Positions 6,948-14,999 are shown, counted from the first letter of the stretch. The stretch is 32,741 nucleotides of DNA from an uncultured Sphingomonas sp. (GCA_913775025.1 CAJYJW010000258.1:1-32741), one strand, 5' to 3'. Translations and numbers: made by a program. Notes: a model not told the origin generated them from the letters alone.

Positions 6948-9251
6948 ATGGAACAGCTCCAGATCGCCGACCTGCTCGGCGCCGAGATCAGGCTGCCCGA
7001 CGGCCGGGACATACTGATCGAAAGGGAGATCGGCGACGGGCTGCTGGATGTTCGTCTGCTGCCGAGCGGCGAGCTCTTCAGGATCGAGGATCCGCTCACG
7101 GGCGAGCGCCACCTGCCGGACGCCTCGTTCATCGAGGATCTGTCCGCTTCGGGCGATCTCAACATCATCCGCCGACGCGACGGCCATCGTTCCACCACGC
7201 CCCTTCCCGCGCGGACGTACGAGCGGGACGAGATCGAGAAGCTGGACCCGTATGCGAAGGCGAGGCTCGGCGTCGTGCGCGGGCTGCGGGACCGCGGCGT
7301 CGATCCGACGTCCCCCGATCTCGGAAACCATGTGCGAGTGATCTGGTCTGAGGAGGGGTGGCAGGAGCGCTTCGGCCCGCAACCGGAGAACCGCCGCGTC
7401 CGTGCGTGGTTCGGACGCGGCGACGTGGAGCAGGTTGCTCTCGACGACATGATGAGCCGGTCCGGCAGGGTTCCGCGGCGGTCGCCGATCGACCCGGCGC
7501 TGAACGCGATCTACGACCGGCACGCCCATGCCCACTGGTATGAGAAGAAGCGCGGCTGGACCATCGTGGACGCCACCGCCGACGCGGCCGCCGAGCGGCG
7601 GAATGAGAACGGCCGGCGCACCCTGACCGGCGAGCCGCCCCTTCCGGAGATCAACCGCGAGACAATGCGCAGGCGCATCAACGCGCTGCTCTGCCGCGAC
7701 GCCTACGCCGCCAAGATGGGCGAACCCGCCGCGAGGCGGAAGTTCGACGGCGGCGGCGAGGGCCTCAGGCCCACGCGCATCCTCGAGATCGGCATCATGG
7801 ACGAGACGGTCCTCGACTGCATCACGGTCGTGCATCGGGGCGTCGCCGGCCGTCCGTATCTCGGCGCCGTCCTCGACGCCTTCTCCCGGACGGCCCCCGG
7901 CATCGCCATCAGCTTCACGCCGCCGTCCCACCATACGGCCGCCCTGGTGCTGCGTCGGGCCAATCGTGCCAAGATCGTGCGCCCCGACCGCCTCAAGAGG
8001 CGTCCCGCGCTCGCGAAGATTGGCGGTAAATTCTCCAAAATCATCGTCGACAACGGCAAGAACTACGTCTCGCCGAGCTTCATCGAGACGTGCGCCAGCC
8101 TCGGCATCATCGTCCAGATCGCGCCCGTCGCGATGCCCCGTGCGAAGGCGATGATCGAGCGGTTCTTCCACACCCTCAAGCAGTATCTCCTCTCGAAGCT
8201 GCCGGGGCACACCCTCGACCCGTCCCAGCTGCGGCGGCTCGGGATCAATCCGGCGACCGAGGCGGTGCTCACGCTCGAGACGCTCGAGATGCTGATCGAG
8301 GAGTTCCTGTTCTACTACCACACGCGGCTGCACAGCGGCATCTCGGCCAGTCCGGTCGAACGGTGGGAGTCGTCCATGGCGCTGGGCCACCGCCACGTGC
8401 TCGATTCCGAGGCGAAGCTCGACGCCCTCTTCGGCGTCGTCGTCCACGGCCGCCGCATCACGGCGAACGGTGGGGTCAGGATGTTCTCGAACCTCACCTA
8501 CAAGTCCGCGGACATGCGGCGGCTCATCATCGACCGTCTGGCGGGCTCCGAAAAGCACCGCGGCCGGCTGGACGCCACCACCGCCTGCACGGTCAAGGTC
8601 AGATACGACCCGGCCGATCTCGGGCACATCTGGGTGGAGGTGGGCCGCGACTGGGTCCGCCTCCGCTGCACGGATCACGAATACGCTTCGGGCCTGTCGC
8701 TGTGGCAGCACAAGCAGATCCGCGCCTTCGCCAAGCGCGAGCGGCTCAGGATCGAGACCGAGGAGGACCGGCTCGTCGCACGCGCCGAACTCAACCGCAG
8801 CATCCAGGAGCATCTCCCCCAGCTCAAGATGCAGGAGCGCCGCGTCGCCGCACGCTTCGTCGAGGGCGAGGCGCCGAGCGCGGTCTGCGCGGCCGAGCAC
8901 GCCATCGCCGAGCCCCGCCACGACGGTCTCGGTCCGATCGTCGCGCACGAACCCGCGCATGCATATCGCGACGACCTGCACCGACCGCCAAGCCGTCCTT
9001 CCATGCGGTCGGACGACGCCGAGGACGACGCCCAGCCCGCCGCGGGCGCGGACGATCGCCCCGAGTTGCCCCGTTCCGCGGGTTTCACCCTGCGGGCGGA
9101 TCCGTCCCTGCCCGGCGGATCGCGCCCGGACCCGAACGCCGAGGTCGCCGGCCCCGGAGCCGACAAGGCGGACCAGGACCTCGGCAGCTTCGAGCCCCCA
9201 CTCTGGGAGCCGCCCGTCGACGAGGACGAGCGCTTCAAGGACTTCAACTGA
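6948..9251 (+). CDS. tnsB: TnsB/TniA-type DD35E transposase
   Basis: A 767-aa protein. ATG 6948 is chosen because GGAG (6938-6941) lies six bases upstream; in-frame ATGs at 6936 and 6945 are alternatives. Residues 1-160 form the N-terminal DNA-binding part. A helix-turn-helix-like segment precedes the core (about 230-255). The catalytic triad of the Mu/Tn7 integrase family is intact: Asp285 (IMDETVLD), Asp368 (IIVDNG) and Glu404 (AMIERFF), with 35 residues between the last two. FYYHTRLHSG, about 80 residues on, is typical of TniA/MuA integrase cores. A beta-barrel-like Mu C-terminal domain follows (about 480-600). The last 120 residues are Pro/Asp-rich, probably disordered, and end in an acidic-aromatic tail, the usual TnsC contact. 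It should bind the end repeats and join 3' ends to the target. Confidence 0.9.
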   Translation: MEQLQIADLLGAEIRLPDGRDILIEREIGDGLLDVRLLPSGELFRIEDPLTGERHLPDASFIEDLSASGDLNIIRRRDGHRSTTPLPARTYERDEIEKLDPYAKARLGVVRGLRDRGVDPTSPDLGNHVRVIWSEEGWQERFGPQPENRRVRAWFGRGDVEQVALDDMMSRSGRVPRRSPIDPALNAIYDRHAHAHWYEKKRGWTIVDATADAAAERRNENGRRTLTGEPPLPEINRETMRRRINALLCRDAYAAKMGEPAARRKFDGGGEGLRPTRILEIGIMDETVLDCITVVHRGVAGRPYLGAVLDAFSRTAPGIAISFTPPSHHTAALVLRRANRAKIVRPDRLKRRPALAKIGGKFSKIIVDNGKNYVSPSFIETCASLGIIVQIAPVAMPRAKAMIERFFHTLKQYLLSKLPGHTLDPSQLRRLGINPATEAVLTLETLEMLIEEFLFYYHTRLHSGISASPVERWESSMALGHRHVLDSEAKLDALFGVVVHGRRITANGGVRMFSNLTYKSADMRRLIIDRLAGSEKHRGRLDATTACTVKVRYDPADLGHIWVEVGRDWVRLRCTDHEYASGLSLWQHKQIRAFAKRERLRIETEEDRLVARAELNRSIQEHLPQLKMQERRVAARFVEGEAPSAVCAAEHAIAEPRHDGLGPIVAHEPAHAYRDDLHRPPSRPSMRSDDAEDDAQPAAGADDRPELPRSAGFTLRADPSLPGGSRPDPNAEVAGPGADKADQDLGSFEPPLWEPPVDEDERFKDFN

Positions 9252-9277
9252 TCCAGCCCGACCATCGGAGACGAAAG

Positions 9278-10234
9278 ATGACCTTCAGCAAGGCGGAACT
9301 GCAGCCGAAGACGGGGTGGCCCGAAGGCAGGGCCGACCGGTCGGACGACGCGGAGCTCTCGCGCCGCTCCGCCGCCATCCTCGCCATCTACGTCGCCAAT
9401 CCGGTCCACCGCGGGCCGTTCGAGGCGATGGATCGGCTCAGGGCGCAGACTGCGGGGCGCCGGGGTACCCGGCAATACGCCATCCGCGTGACCGGAAGCT
9501 CGGGCGCGGGCAAGTCGACCCTCGCGAAGAAGTTCGTGGAGAAGGTGACCGCACGGGGGCACCACGCGGACGGGGAACGTCCGGCCGTCTACGTGGAGCT
9601 CGAGCAGGCCTGCACCGTCAAGCGGATGTGGTCGTCGATCCTCCACGCCTACCACGACGGCTTCGCAGACGAGGGCAGCGTCGAATCCCTCAGGAAGCGT
9701 GCGGTCGACGCCATCCTGCGCTCCGGGACGTCGCTCCTCCTCGTCGACGAGGTCCAGCACCTCTTCTACAGGTCGAAGGACGGTCTGGCCGCCACCGATG
9801 CCTTCAAGCGTCTGCTCGACTGCGGCGTCACGTCGCTCGCGCTGCTGGGCAACGAGGAGGGCCGCGGACTGCTCGAAAGCAACGTCCAGCTCGTCAACCG
9901 GATGGTGACGCCCGCCGACATCCGGCGTCTCGATCCGGCCTCCGACGCCGACCTCGATCTCCTCGGAGAGTTCCTCAAGCGTTTCGATGCCGCGATGGTC
10001 GCGGCGAAGCTGCACGACCGTCCCGCCGGACTCCACGATCCTCGACTGGTCGACATCCTCATGGAGGTCGGCGGCGGCGTCATCGGCGCCATGATCAACG
10101 TCATCCGCGAAGCGTCCGACCACGCCCATCTCCGGGCGGCGGAGCGCATCGAGCCGTTCGACCTCGCGCGGGCGATCGACGGTTGGAGCGACGGCCAGAA
10201 CCGCAGGGTCGGCAATCCGTTCAGGCGCGCCTGA
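9278..10234 (+). CDS. tnsC: TnsC/TniB-type AAA+ ATPase
   Basis: A 318-aa protein with GGAG seven bases before ATG 9278. The Walker A motif GSSGAGKST lies at 73-81 and Walker B LLLVDEVQ at 153-160, followed by a sensor-like strand ending in ALLGNEEG (about 187-194). The length and the VDEVQHL signature are those of TniB/TnsC transposition regulators, which polymerise on target DNA and link the target selector to the transposase. In this family ATP hydrolysis controls disassembly and target immunity. It lies 26 bp after tnsB, and its stop is followed after two bases by the tniQ start, so the three are almost certainly co-transcribed. It is shorter than Tn7 TnsC (about 555 aa) and closer in size to TniB of Tn5053-type elements, although a TnsA is present. 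Confidence 0.9.
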   Translation: MTFSKAELQPKTGWPEGRADRSDDAELSRRSAAILAIYVANPVHRGPFEAMDRLRAQTAGRRGTRQYAIRVTGSSGAGKSTLAKKFVEKVTARGHHADGERPAVYVELEQACTVKRMWSSILHAYHDGFADEGSVESLRKRAVDAILRSGTSLLLVDEVQHLFYRSKDGLAATDAFKRLLDCGVTSLALLGNEEGRGLLESNVQLVNRMVTPADIRRLDPASDADLDLLGEFLKRFDAAMVAAKLHDRPAGLHDPRLVDILMEVGGGVIGAMINVIREASDHAHLRAAERIEPFDLARAIDGWSDGQNRRVGNPFRRA

Positions 10235-10236
10235 AC

Positions 10237-12153
10237 GTGGAGGCCCCACCGCCCCCCAAGAAGGTGCTGCGCGCCATCCCGCCCGAGTCCGACGAGAGCC
10301 TCGTCGGCTTGGTCCGGAGATGCGCCTTCGAGAACGGTCTGCCCTCGACGGGCGTCCTGCTGCGCGAGGCGGTGGCGGCGCCGCACGCGTGGAGCAATCT
10401 CGCGTTGCGCAACGACGTGGATGCCGACCGCCTGGCCGAAGCCATGAGGACCGCTCCCGATGAGATCGACGCGCGATTGTACGCCGCCCGACGCGCCGCC
10501 CCCTTCGTGGAACTCAGGGGGTTCCACGGCACCGAGATGCGGGGCAGCGATCTCCGCCCGCGGCTGCGGCGCATTCCCGCCGCGCTTCCCGGCACCGGTC
10601 ATCATCGCGCCCTCTGGCATGTGGCGACGATACCGTTCTGTCCCGAAACCGGCGAACCGCTGTTCGACCGCTGCGCTCGCTGCGAACGCCGGCTGGAATG
10701 GTCGGCGGCCCGGAGGCTCGACCATTGTTCGGTATGCGGTGACGTGGCGCGCGCCTCGGGAGGGAGTCGTCCGGACGAGGCCGCCCTTCGCGAGACGTCG
10801 CTCATGACGCGCCTGCTCGATCCCCGATCGGACGCGAGGGTCGCGCTGGAGGCCACCATCCCCTCTGAGCTTCACGGCCTCGGCCGAGGTGCGGTCTTCG
10901 ATCTCGGCTGGTCGATCGCCCGCCTGTTCGAGCGCCGCGTGAACGGCGCGCGGGCCGACGATCCCTCGCTGCCGGCCGACGTGCGGACGGACGTCCTTCG
11001 TCGCGGCGCCGAGATCATCGGCGATTGGCCCGCCGCGCTGCGAACCATGCTTCGCGGGGCGGTCGCCGACGATGCGGCCCGAGCGAAGCAGGCGCTGCGC
11101 GGACTCCGCTCCATGGTCGCGAAGCGAACCGGCTGGCCCGAACAGGCCGAACTGCTGGGCCGGACGGTGCCGGAACTCATCGGCCGGGCCAGGGTGGCGA
11201 TCGGAGGGCTTCACGGTCCCCTCGTCAACAGCGATGACGCGAGGCGGGAACTTCGCATTAATCCACGCACCCTGCGCAGGCTGGTCCAACAGGGGCCGCT
11301 CAAGGCGATCGACGTCACCCCCTCGCGCCGCCTCTGCGTCGGTCTGGACCGCGCCTGCGTCGAGAGGCTCAGCGTTCTAAAGACGGACTGCGCGAGTCTC
11401 GCCGAGGCCGCGGACCAACTTGGCATAACGCAGGCCGGAGTCGCGCAGCTCGTCGACCTGGGCGAGCTGGATGAGCACTCCGACCCGGCGCTGAAGCTCC
11501 TGCGTCACGGGCGACAGGTCTCGCGCACCGGTCTCGCTGCGCTTAGATCTCGGATAAACCTCCGCGCTATGCCGATCGACGCAGCGACGATCACGCTACG
11601 CCGAGCCACTCGGGTGATCGGTGGCGAGAAGCCGTGGGGCCGGATCCTTGCCGAGGCAGCGTCCGGTGCACTGCCCGTCACGAGCCCACCCGAGATCCGA
11701 GGTTCGAACCGGCTGGTCGATCGGATCGCCATCCCGGTCTCCGAAGTGCGGGCGCTCAGGCTCATCGGGGACGTCCCACGGGGGGACGGGGCCGCGGAAC
11801 TCAGCAGAATCGATGCCGCGGACATCCTGAATCTCACGCCGCGGCGCCTGCTCGACGCGCTGGAACGGGAGCTGCGCCATGCGGTGCTTCCCGATGGAAG
11901 GCTGCGTCGTGACGCGGTGCTCCGTCACGCCCGCCGTCACATGTCCTTCGCCGAGCTGTCCATCCGCAGCGGGCAGGGTCGGACATTGGCGAAGATGCTC
12001 GCCGCAGACGGAGTGCGCCGTCTGGGTGTTGCGGGATGGGATCGCGAGGCCGCCGAGGCGTGGCTGAAGCCGGCCTCGGAATCAGCGATGCGACGCAATC
12101 GGACCGGTCGGGCCAGCGTAGCAAACTCGGGCGGCCGAATGTCGGCAACATAA
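10237..12153 (+). CDS. tniQ: TniQ/TnsD-like target-site selector with long helix-turn-helix C-terminus
   Basis: A 638-aa protein; GTG 10237, two bases after the tnsC stop, is the likely start. The beginning (residues about 10-30, IPPESDESLVGLVRRCAFENG) is the standard TniQ opening. A zinc-ribbon-like region follows at about 125-170, with cysteines in FCPETGEPLFDRCARCERRL and HCSVCG. Past residue about 320 come at least three segments resembling helix-turn-helix or DNA-binding modules: NSDDARRELRINPRTLRRLV, LAEAADQLGITQAGVAQLV and AADILNLTPRRLLDAL. Short TniQ proteins (about 400 aa) lack such a tail, whereas TnsD-type proteins use the C-terminal half to read a specific chromosomal site. I therefore expect recognition of a fixed attachment site, probably next to 14373. 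The last bases are less GC-rich than the start. It ends 104 bp from the convergent cargo gene. Confidence 0.85.
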   Translation: MEAPPPPKKVLRAIPPESDESLVGLVRRCAFENGLPSTGVLLREAVAAPHAWSNLALRNDVDADRLAEAMRTAPDEIDARLYAARRAAPFVELRGFHGTEMRGSDLRPRLRRIPAALPGTGHHRALWHVATIPFCPETGEPLFDRCARCERRLEWSAARRLDHCSVCGDVARASGGSRPDEAALRETSLMTRLLDPRSDARVALEATIPSELHGLGRGAVFDLGWSIARLFERRVNGARADDPSLPADVRTDVLRRGAEIIGDWPAALRTMLRGAVADDAARAKQALRGLRSMVAKRTGWPEQAELLGRTVPELIGRARVAIGGLHGPLVNSDDARRELRINPRTLRRLVQQGPLKAIDVTPSRRLCVGLDRACVERLSVLKTDCASLAEAADQLGITQAGVAQLVDLGELDEHSDPALKLLRHGRQVSRTGLAALRSRINLRAMPIDAATITLRRATRVIGGEKPWGRILAEAASGALPVTSPPEIRGSNRLVDRIAIPVSEVRALRLIGDVPRGDGAAELSRIDAADILNLTPRRLLDALERELRHAVLPDGRLRRDAVLRHARRHMSFAELSIRSGQGRTLAKMLAADGVRRLGVAGWDREAAEAWLKPASESAMRRNRTGRASVANSGGRMSAT

Positions 12154-12206
12154 CGCAAGCGACGGCGTCGACCCATCACCTTGAGGTGTCCTGGTGCGCT
12201 TGGCCG

Positions 12207-12224
12207 CATGGGCTTCGACCCGTG
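12207..12224. terminator. Possible bidirectional hairpin between tniQ and the convergent cargo gene
   Basis: CATGGG (12207-12212) and CCCGTG (12219-12224) pair over six positions, one of them a G-U wobble, around the loop CTTCGA. It is the only obvious hairpin in the 104-bp convergent gap. No T-tract follows on either strand, so the terminator call is weak. Confidence 0.3.
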
Positions 12225-12257
12225 TGATTACCGGTCAGGGAGAGCCGGGGAGGTAGG

Positions 12258-13820
12258 TCACAATTGGACGGAATGACGCACTACCCTCCATGTGCCGTCG
12301 AACTCCAGCACCGCATCTCCAGGCAGCGCGGCCGGCACGATGGTGGCCGGCTCCGCCAGGGGGCGAAGCGCGCTTGCCTTATCCGCCCGTGGCATCGCAG
12401 TGAAGAGCAGCCGGGCGGGGTGACCGGCGCCTAGACTGGCGGCGTAGTTCATGAACTGATCGCCTGGTCGATGAGCGGATCCCTGCTCGTGCGAAAGCAG
12501 CATGTAGACGGGCTTCGACATCCAAGGAAAGCCCGCATCGTCGAGCACGCGATAGAAGTGGCGGCAGATGCCGCCGTGATGAGGCACTTGAATCACCGAG
12601 AGGTCGCGGAGATGGTGGACCATGCGCGGATAGTAGCGCCGCACGCTGTCGGACCCCACTGCGAAGCCGTCGAAGCCGGTATCGCCCGTGATGAGCACGC
12701 CCTGCTCCTCGTGATCGAAGCGGACGACGTAGCTCAGCTGGTTGCTGTCGGTCAGGTCCTTCAGCCGCTCGTAAGGATGGAGTCGGGTCATCGCAAGGGT
12801 GCCGACCGGCAGGAGGTCCCGTCTCTCGGCGACGAGCCTCTCGGTCGGTCCCAACAGCGTGAGCCGAGGTCCCGGCCCTCGGACCGACCTGCGGTCGAAC
12901 CGCCCGCTCGACCCGTCGAAGCCGAATTCGATCGGTTGACCGTCCTCACACCAGATCTGCCGCCGCCTTATCTCGGGGCGTGCTCGCAGCGCCTCAACGA
13001 GACGGATCAGCGCCCCCGCGTTGATCGCGTCCGTGCAAACGGCGTTGCGGATCGATGCCACCGCCATTTCGAGGATACGCCCTTCCACGGGACCTCGCGC
13101 CGCGAACCGCATCCGCTCTATCGTGCCTACGTCGCGATGCGACAGATGCCAGACATATCGCGCATGCGTGACGAGCGCGCCCGTCTTAAGGACGTCCCCG
13201 CCGGAGAGATGCTCGACACCGGACACGGCGAGCCTACGTCGGGCGGCGCCTCTAACCCGGCGGAACCGCGTCAGACCGAGCGCCTCGTCGCGGCCTCTGA
13301 AATCGCGGGAGGAATCTGCGTCCGGCTCGTCCGTTTTGCTGCCTAGCTCGAGCATCTGCTCGAACTCGTCCAAGTGATCGAGCGTGACCGCCTTGTCCCC
13401 CAGATAGGCCTCATACGCCTCACGCCCTTCATCGGTAGCGAAGCGCGCCGCGAGGGTGTCCTCACTCTTCGGGGCACGACCCGTAGCGTCCGCGGGCCCT
13501 GACCCCGACAGCGTGTCGTCAGCGACCGGAGGGAGCCAGATCTCCCGCACCGGTATGGTCACGCCCCTGCCGACCAGTTCGGTAAGACCGTCGAGATGAT
13601 CCTCGTCGTAGTGGGTGCCAATCACGAGGTCGAGCGGCCGCGCGGGCCCCGCCGCCCCTCCGATGGGACCGAGCGTTTCGGCGACCTTGTCTGCGACGCA
13701 AATGCCCGCGCCGGCGTCGCCTCCATCAGCCAGCACCGTAACGGTCCGATCGCCACGACGAAATTCGAGAAGTATCGCGGCGCCGAGGCCAACGGAATAC
13801 ATGGTGATCTTGATCGACAT
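12258..13820 (-). CDS. ComEC-type metallo-beta-lactamase-fold hydrolase (cargo)
   Basis: A 520-aa soluble protein. GTHYDEDHLDGL (His70, Asp72, Asp74, His75) is the metal-binding motif in the form used by the ComEC/Rec2 C-terminal domain and related stand-alone hydrolases. VLITGDTGFDG (Asp380) and VPHHGG (His414, His415) supply further ligands. The spacing from the first motif to VLITGD is about 300 residues, far longer than usual, because of a large insertion (about 100-340) with no domain I recognise. No membrane segments are present, so it is not a full ComEC channel. In ComEC this fold is a nuclease that degrades the non-transforming strand. Here it is alone on the minus strand between tniQ and the right end, where cargo is expected. 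Possible roles are nuclease, phosphodiesterase or anti-phage effector; none is shown. No strong Shine-Dalgarno is visible. Confidence 0.75.
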   Translation of the reverse strand: MSIKITMYSVGLGAAILLEFRRGDRTVTVLADGGDAGAGICVADKVAETLGPIGGAAGPARPLDLVIGTHYDEDHLDGLTELVGRGVTIPVREIWLPPVADDTLSGSGPADATGRAPKSEDTLAARFATDEGREAYEAYLGDKAVTLDHLDEFEQMLELGSKTDEPDADSSRDFRGRDEALGLTRFRRVRGAARRRLAVSGVEHLSGGDVLKTGALVTHARYVWHLSHRDVGTIERMRFAARGPVEGRILEMAVASIRNAVCTDAINAGALIRLVEALRARPEIRRRQIWCEDGQPIEFGFDGSSGRFDRRSVRGPGPRLTLLGPTERLVAERRDLLPVGTLAMTRLHPYERLKDLTDSNQLSYVVRFDHEEQGVLITGDTGFDGFAVGSDSVRRYYPRMVHHLRDLSVIQVPHHGGICRHFYRVLDDAGFPWMSKPVYMLLSHEQGSAHRPGDQFMNYAASLGAGHPARLLFTAMPRADKASALRPLAEPATIVPAALPGDAVLEFDGTWRVVRHSVQL

Positions 13821-14136
13821 GTCCCGTCATACCCCCGCAGATCCCAAGCGTCATCCAGGCAACGATTGATGTCCTTCCGGGAGGACGAGCGACGTGATTG
13901 CCAGGTGGCGGGCGCTATGCGGCGATCCTTGATCGTTCGGCGCGACGCAGCAGATTCCGTTACGACGAAGTTCGAAATGCTCGCATATGCCGAAGCGACC
14001 TCCCGCGTTCGCCCTAGTCGAGCTAGCTGCTCGATCACGCCGGCGTGACGGCCACATCGGATTCGAAACGCCAGACTACTGCGGTCGACGGCGGGCTGCC
14101 GCCCGCAAGGATAGCCAAGCTGCTCGTCGCAGACGC

Positions 14137-14164
14137 GTGGCGGATTGACCGAGCCGTCCGCCAC
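14137..14164. repeat. Perfect 8-bp inverted repeat near the right end
   Basis: GTGGCGGA (14137-14144) and TCCGCCAC (14157-14164) are perfect reverse complements around a 12-base loop. It lies 63 bp inside the first right-end repeat, with no T-tract and no adjacent gene end. It could be a host-factor or regulator site, or a barrier to read-through into the element. Confidence 0.45.
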
Positions 14165-14227
14165 TGATCCCTTCCGGGCGGGTCGCGACGCCTTTATCGA
14201 TGAGTCGGAGTGAGGGGTCGACGTCCC

Positions 14228-14342
14228 TTGATGTGTCTCGCCATCATGCAGGCGTCCGTTGATGTGTTTTCGCCTACATTTGTTGCTGTGCTTTCCTCGA
14301 TGCCCAAAGAGGGCGACGCGCAACCGTTGATGTGGGCGATCA
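14228..14342. repeat. Three direct repeats, presumed transposase-binding sites of the right end
   Basis: TTGATGTG occurs at 14228, 14259 and 14327 in the same orientation. The two inner copies extend to TTGATGTGTCTCGCC (14228-14242) and TTGATGTGTTTTCGCC (14259-14274), and the two outer copies share CCG just before the core. The spacings are 31 and 68 bp. Tn7-family ends carry several such sites for TnsB, with the outermost close to the terminus. The outermost copy runs into GATCA, giving a possible terminal CA at 14341-14342. Function is inferred from position and repetition. Confidence 0.65.
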
Positions 14343-14372
14343 ATAGCCGGGATGCCGCCTGACGGTGTGGTC

Positions 14373-14618
14373 TCAGCGTATCTCTGTTTCATCGACGACC
14401 GGGCGGTTCTCCCTCGTGCCGCGCATACGGCTCTTCGGATCGTCCGGATCGGCGCTGATGATCACATAGTCTTCGGCAACTTCGACAAGCGTTCCCATGA
14501 AGGGGAAATCGGCGAGGCTGCCGGTAACGCGATAACTGACCGTATCTCCGATCTTGAACGTCTTCTCGTCGAGGTTGAAGTCGAACGGACATGTCTCGCC
14601 CATACCCTGCATCGTCAT
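14373..14618 (-). CDS. Small hypothetical protein; presumed attachment-site gene
   Basis: An 81-aa protein. ATG 14618 is used; ATG 14612 is equally likely because GGAG (14621-14624) is then seven bases upstream. The sequence FKIGDTVSYRVTGSLADFPFMGTLVEVAEDYVIISAD suggests a small beta-barrel (SH3-like), followed by a charged tail rich in Arg, Asp and Pro. I do not recognise the family. The stop codon (14375-14373) lies about 30 bp from the proposed transposon terminus, so the 3' end of this gene is the likely target recognised by the TniQ protein. Composition matches the genes to its right rather than the element, so it is probably host chromosome. Confidence 0.65.
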   Translation of the reverse strand: MTMQGMGETCPFDFNLDEKTFKIGDTVSYRVTGSLADFPFMGTLVEVAEDYVIISADPDDPKSRMRGTRENRPVVDETEIR

Positions 14619-14708
14619 TCTCCATTCATGCCGTAAGCCTGGTGGATCGGAACAGGATCGCATTCCGCCACGAAAGGTGCAACGGCGACAGGACAGGCCC
14701 GCGGGCGC

Positions 14709-14966
14709 TTACAAACCCACCTTGTCGAGCGCCGAGGCCAGTTCGGCATGGATTGCGGCGTCATCGCGTGGCCGCAGGCGGCCGAGGACGGTCTGCACCC
14801 GCTTTTGCGCCACCTGCAATGTCTTGTGGCGGACTTCGCGGATCGAATTGGTGCGCCACGATTCGCTTTGGCCGAGGAGGGCGGACCATTTCGCCTCCTC
14901 GGCCGCCAGCACGGCGAGCGCCATGCGCAGCCCGTCGCGCCGGCCCCGGTCATAGTCATCCGTCAT
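14709..14966 (-). CDS. Small helical hypothetical protein
   Basis: An 85-aa protein starting MTDDYDRGRRDGLRMALAVLAAEE. It is predicted almost wholly helical and charged (IREVRHKTLQVAQKRVQTVLGRL), with no cysteines, signal peptide or membrane segment. I do not recognise a family. It lies upstream of the presumed attachment-site gene on the same strand, with a 90-bp gap, so the two may be co-transcribed. An overlapping longer frame (14615-14959) in another phase is arginine-rich and looks like a shadow. Confidence 0.6.
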   Translation of the reverse strand: MTDDYDRGRRDGLRMALAVLAAEEAKWSALLGQSESWRTNSIREVRHKTLQVAQKRVQTVLGRLRPRDDAAIHAELASALDKVGL

Positions 14967-14999
14967 CGCTTATTCCCGAAACCGCCACCATCAACGGCA

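Larger units (their letters stand above)
1..14342. mobile_element. Right-hand part of a Tn7-like transposon (left end outside the window)
   Basis: The stretch holds a contiguous tnsA-tnsB-tnsC-tniQ operon (5982-12153), accessory proteins related to the transposase, regulatory and cargo genes, and a cluster of directly repeated TTGATGTG sites just before the chromosomal genes resume. Those repeats look like transposase-binding sites of a right end. The proposed terminus is the CA dinucleotide at 14341-14342, since Mu/Tn7-type elements end in TG...CA. No inverted copy (CACATCAA) was found in the leftmost kilobase, so the left end is probably upstream of position 1. The exact terminus and the 5-bp target duplication (ATAGC at 14343-14347 would be the right copy) are inferred. 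Genes to the right are ordinary sphingomonad chromosome. Confidence 0.68.
13821..14372. other. Non-coding right-end region of the element
   Basis: No supported gene lies in these 552 bp; the open frames are extensions of antisense frames from the cargo gene and carry no motifs. The stretch contains the promoter side of the cargo gene, an isolated TTGATGT at 13866-13872, the inverted repeat at 14137-14164, the three right-end repeats at 14228-14341, and about 30 bp of presumed chromosomal DNA before the stop codon of the next gene. Confidence 0.6.

Noticed and set aside
4665-8981. A 1438-residue open frame antisense to the tns operon
   Set aside because: It is antisense to four genes with clear motifs, is Arg/Gly/Asp-rich without any domain, and arises from the high GC third positions of the real genes.
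8470-10236. Upstream extension of the tniQ frame through tnsB and tnsC
   Set aside because: The extension is low-complexity and overlaps two genuine genes; the TniQ domain begins directly after GTG 10237.
13866-13872. TTGATGT as a fourth right-end repeat
   Set aside because: It lacks the following G and the flanking matches of the other three and lies over 350 bp away; chance is a sufficient explanation.
13596-14048. A 150-residue plus-strand frame entering the right-end region
   Set aside because: It largely overlaps the metallohydrolase gene in antisense, with no ribosome binding site and no recognisable fold.
14331-14338. TGTGGGCG, identical to the terminal 8 bases of classical Tn7
   Set aside because: Its orientation would make it a left terminus pointing into host genes, and it is embedded in one of the direct repeats, so the match is probably accidental.
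1-14342. CRISPR-associated transposon
   Set aside because: No cas genes, CRISPR repeats or guide-like arrays are visible, although one could lie beyond the left edge.
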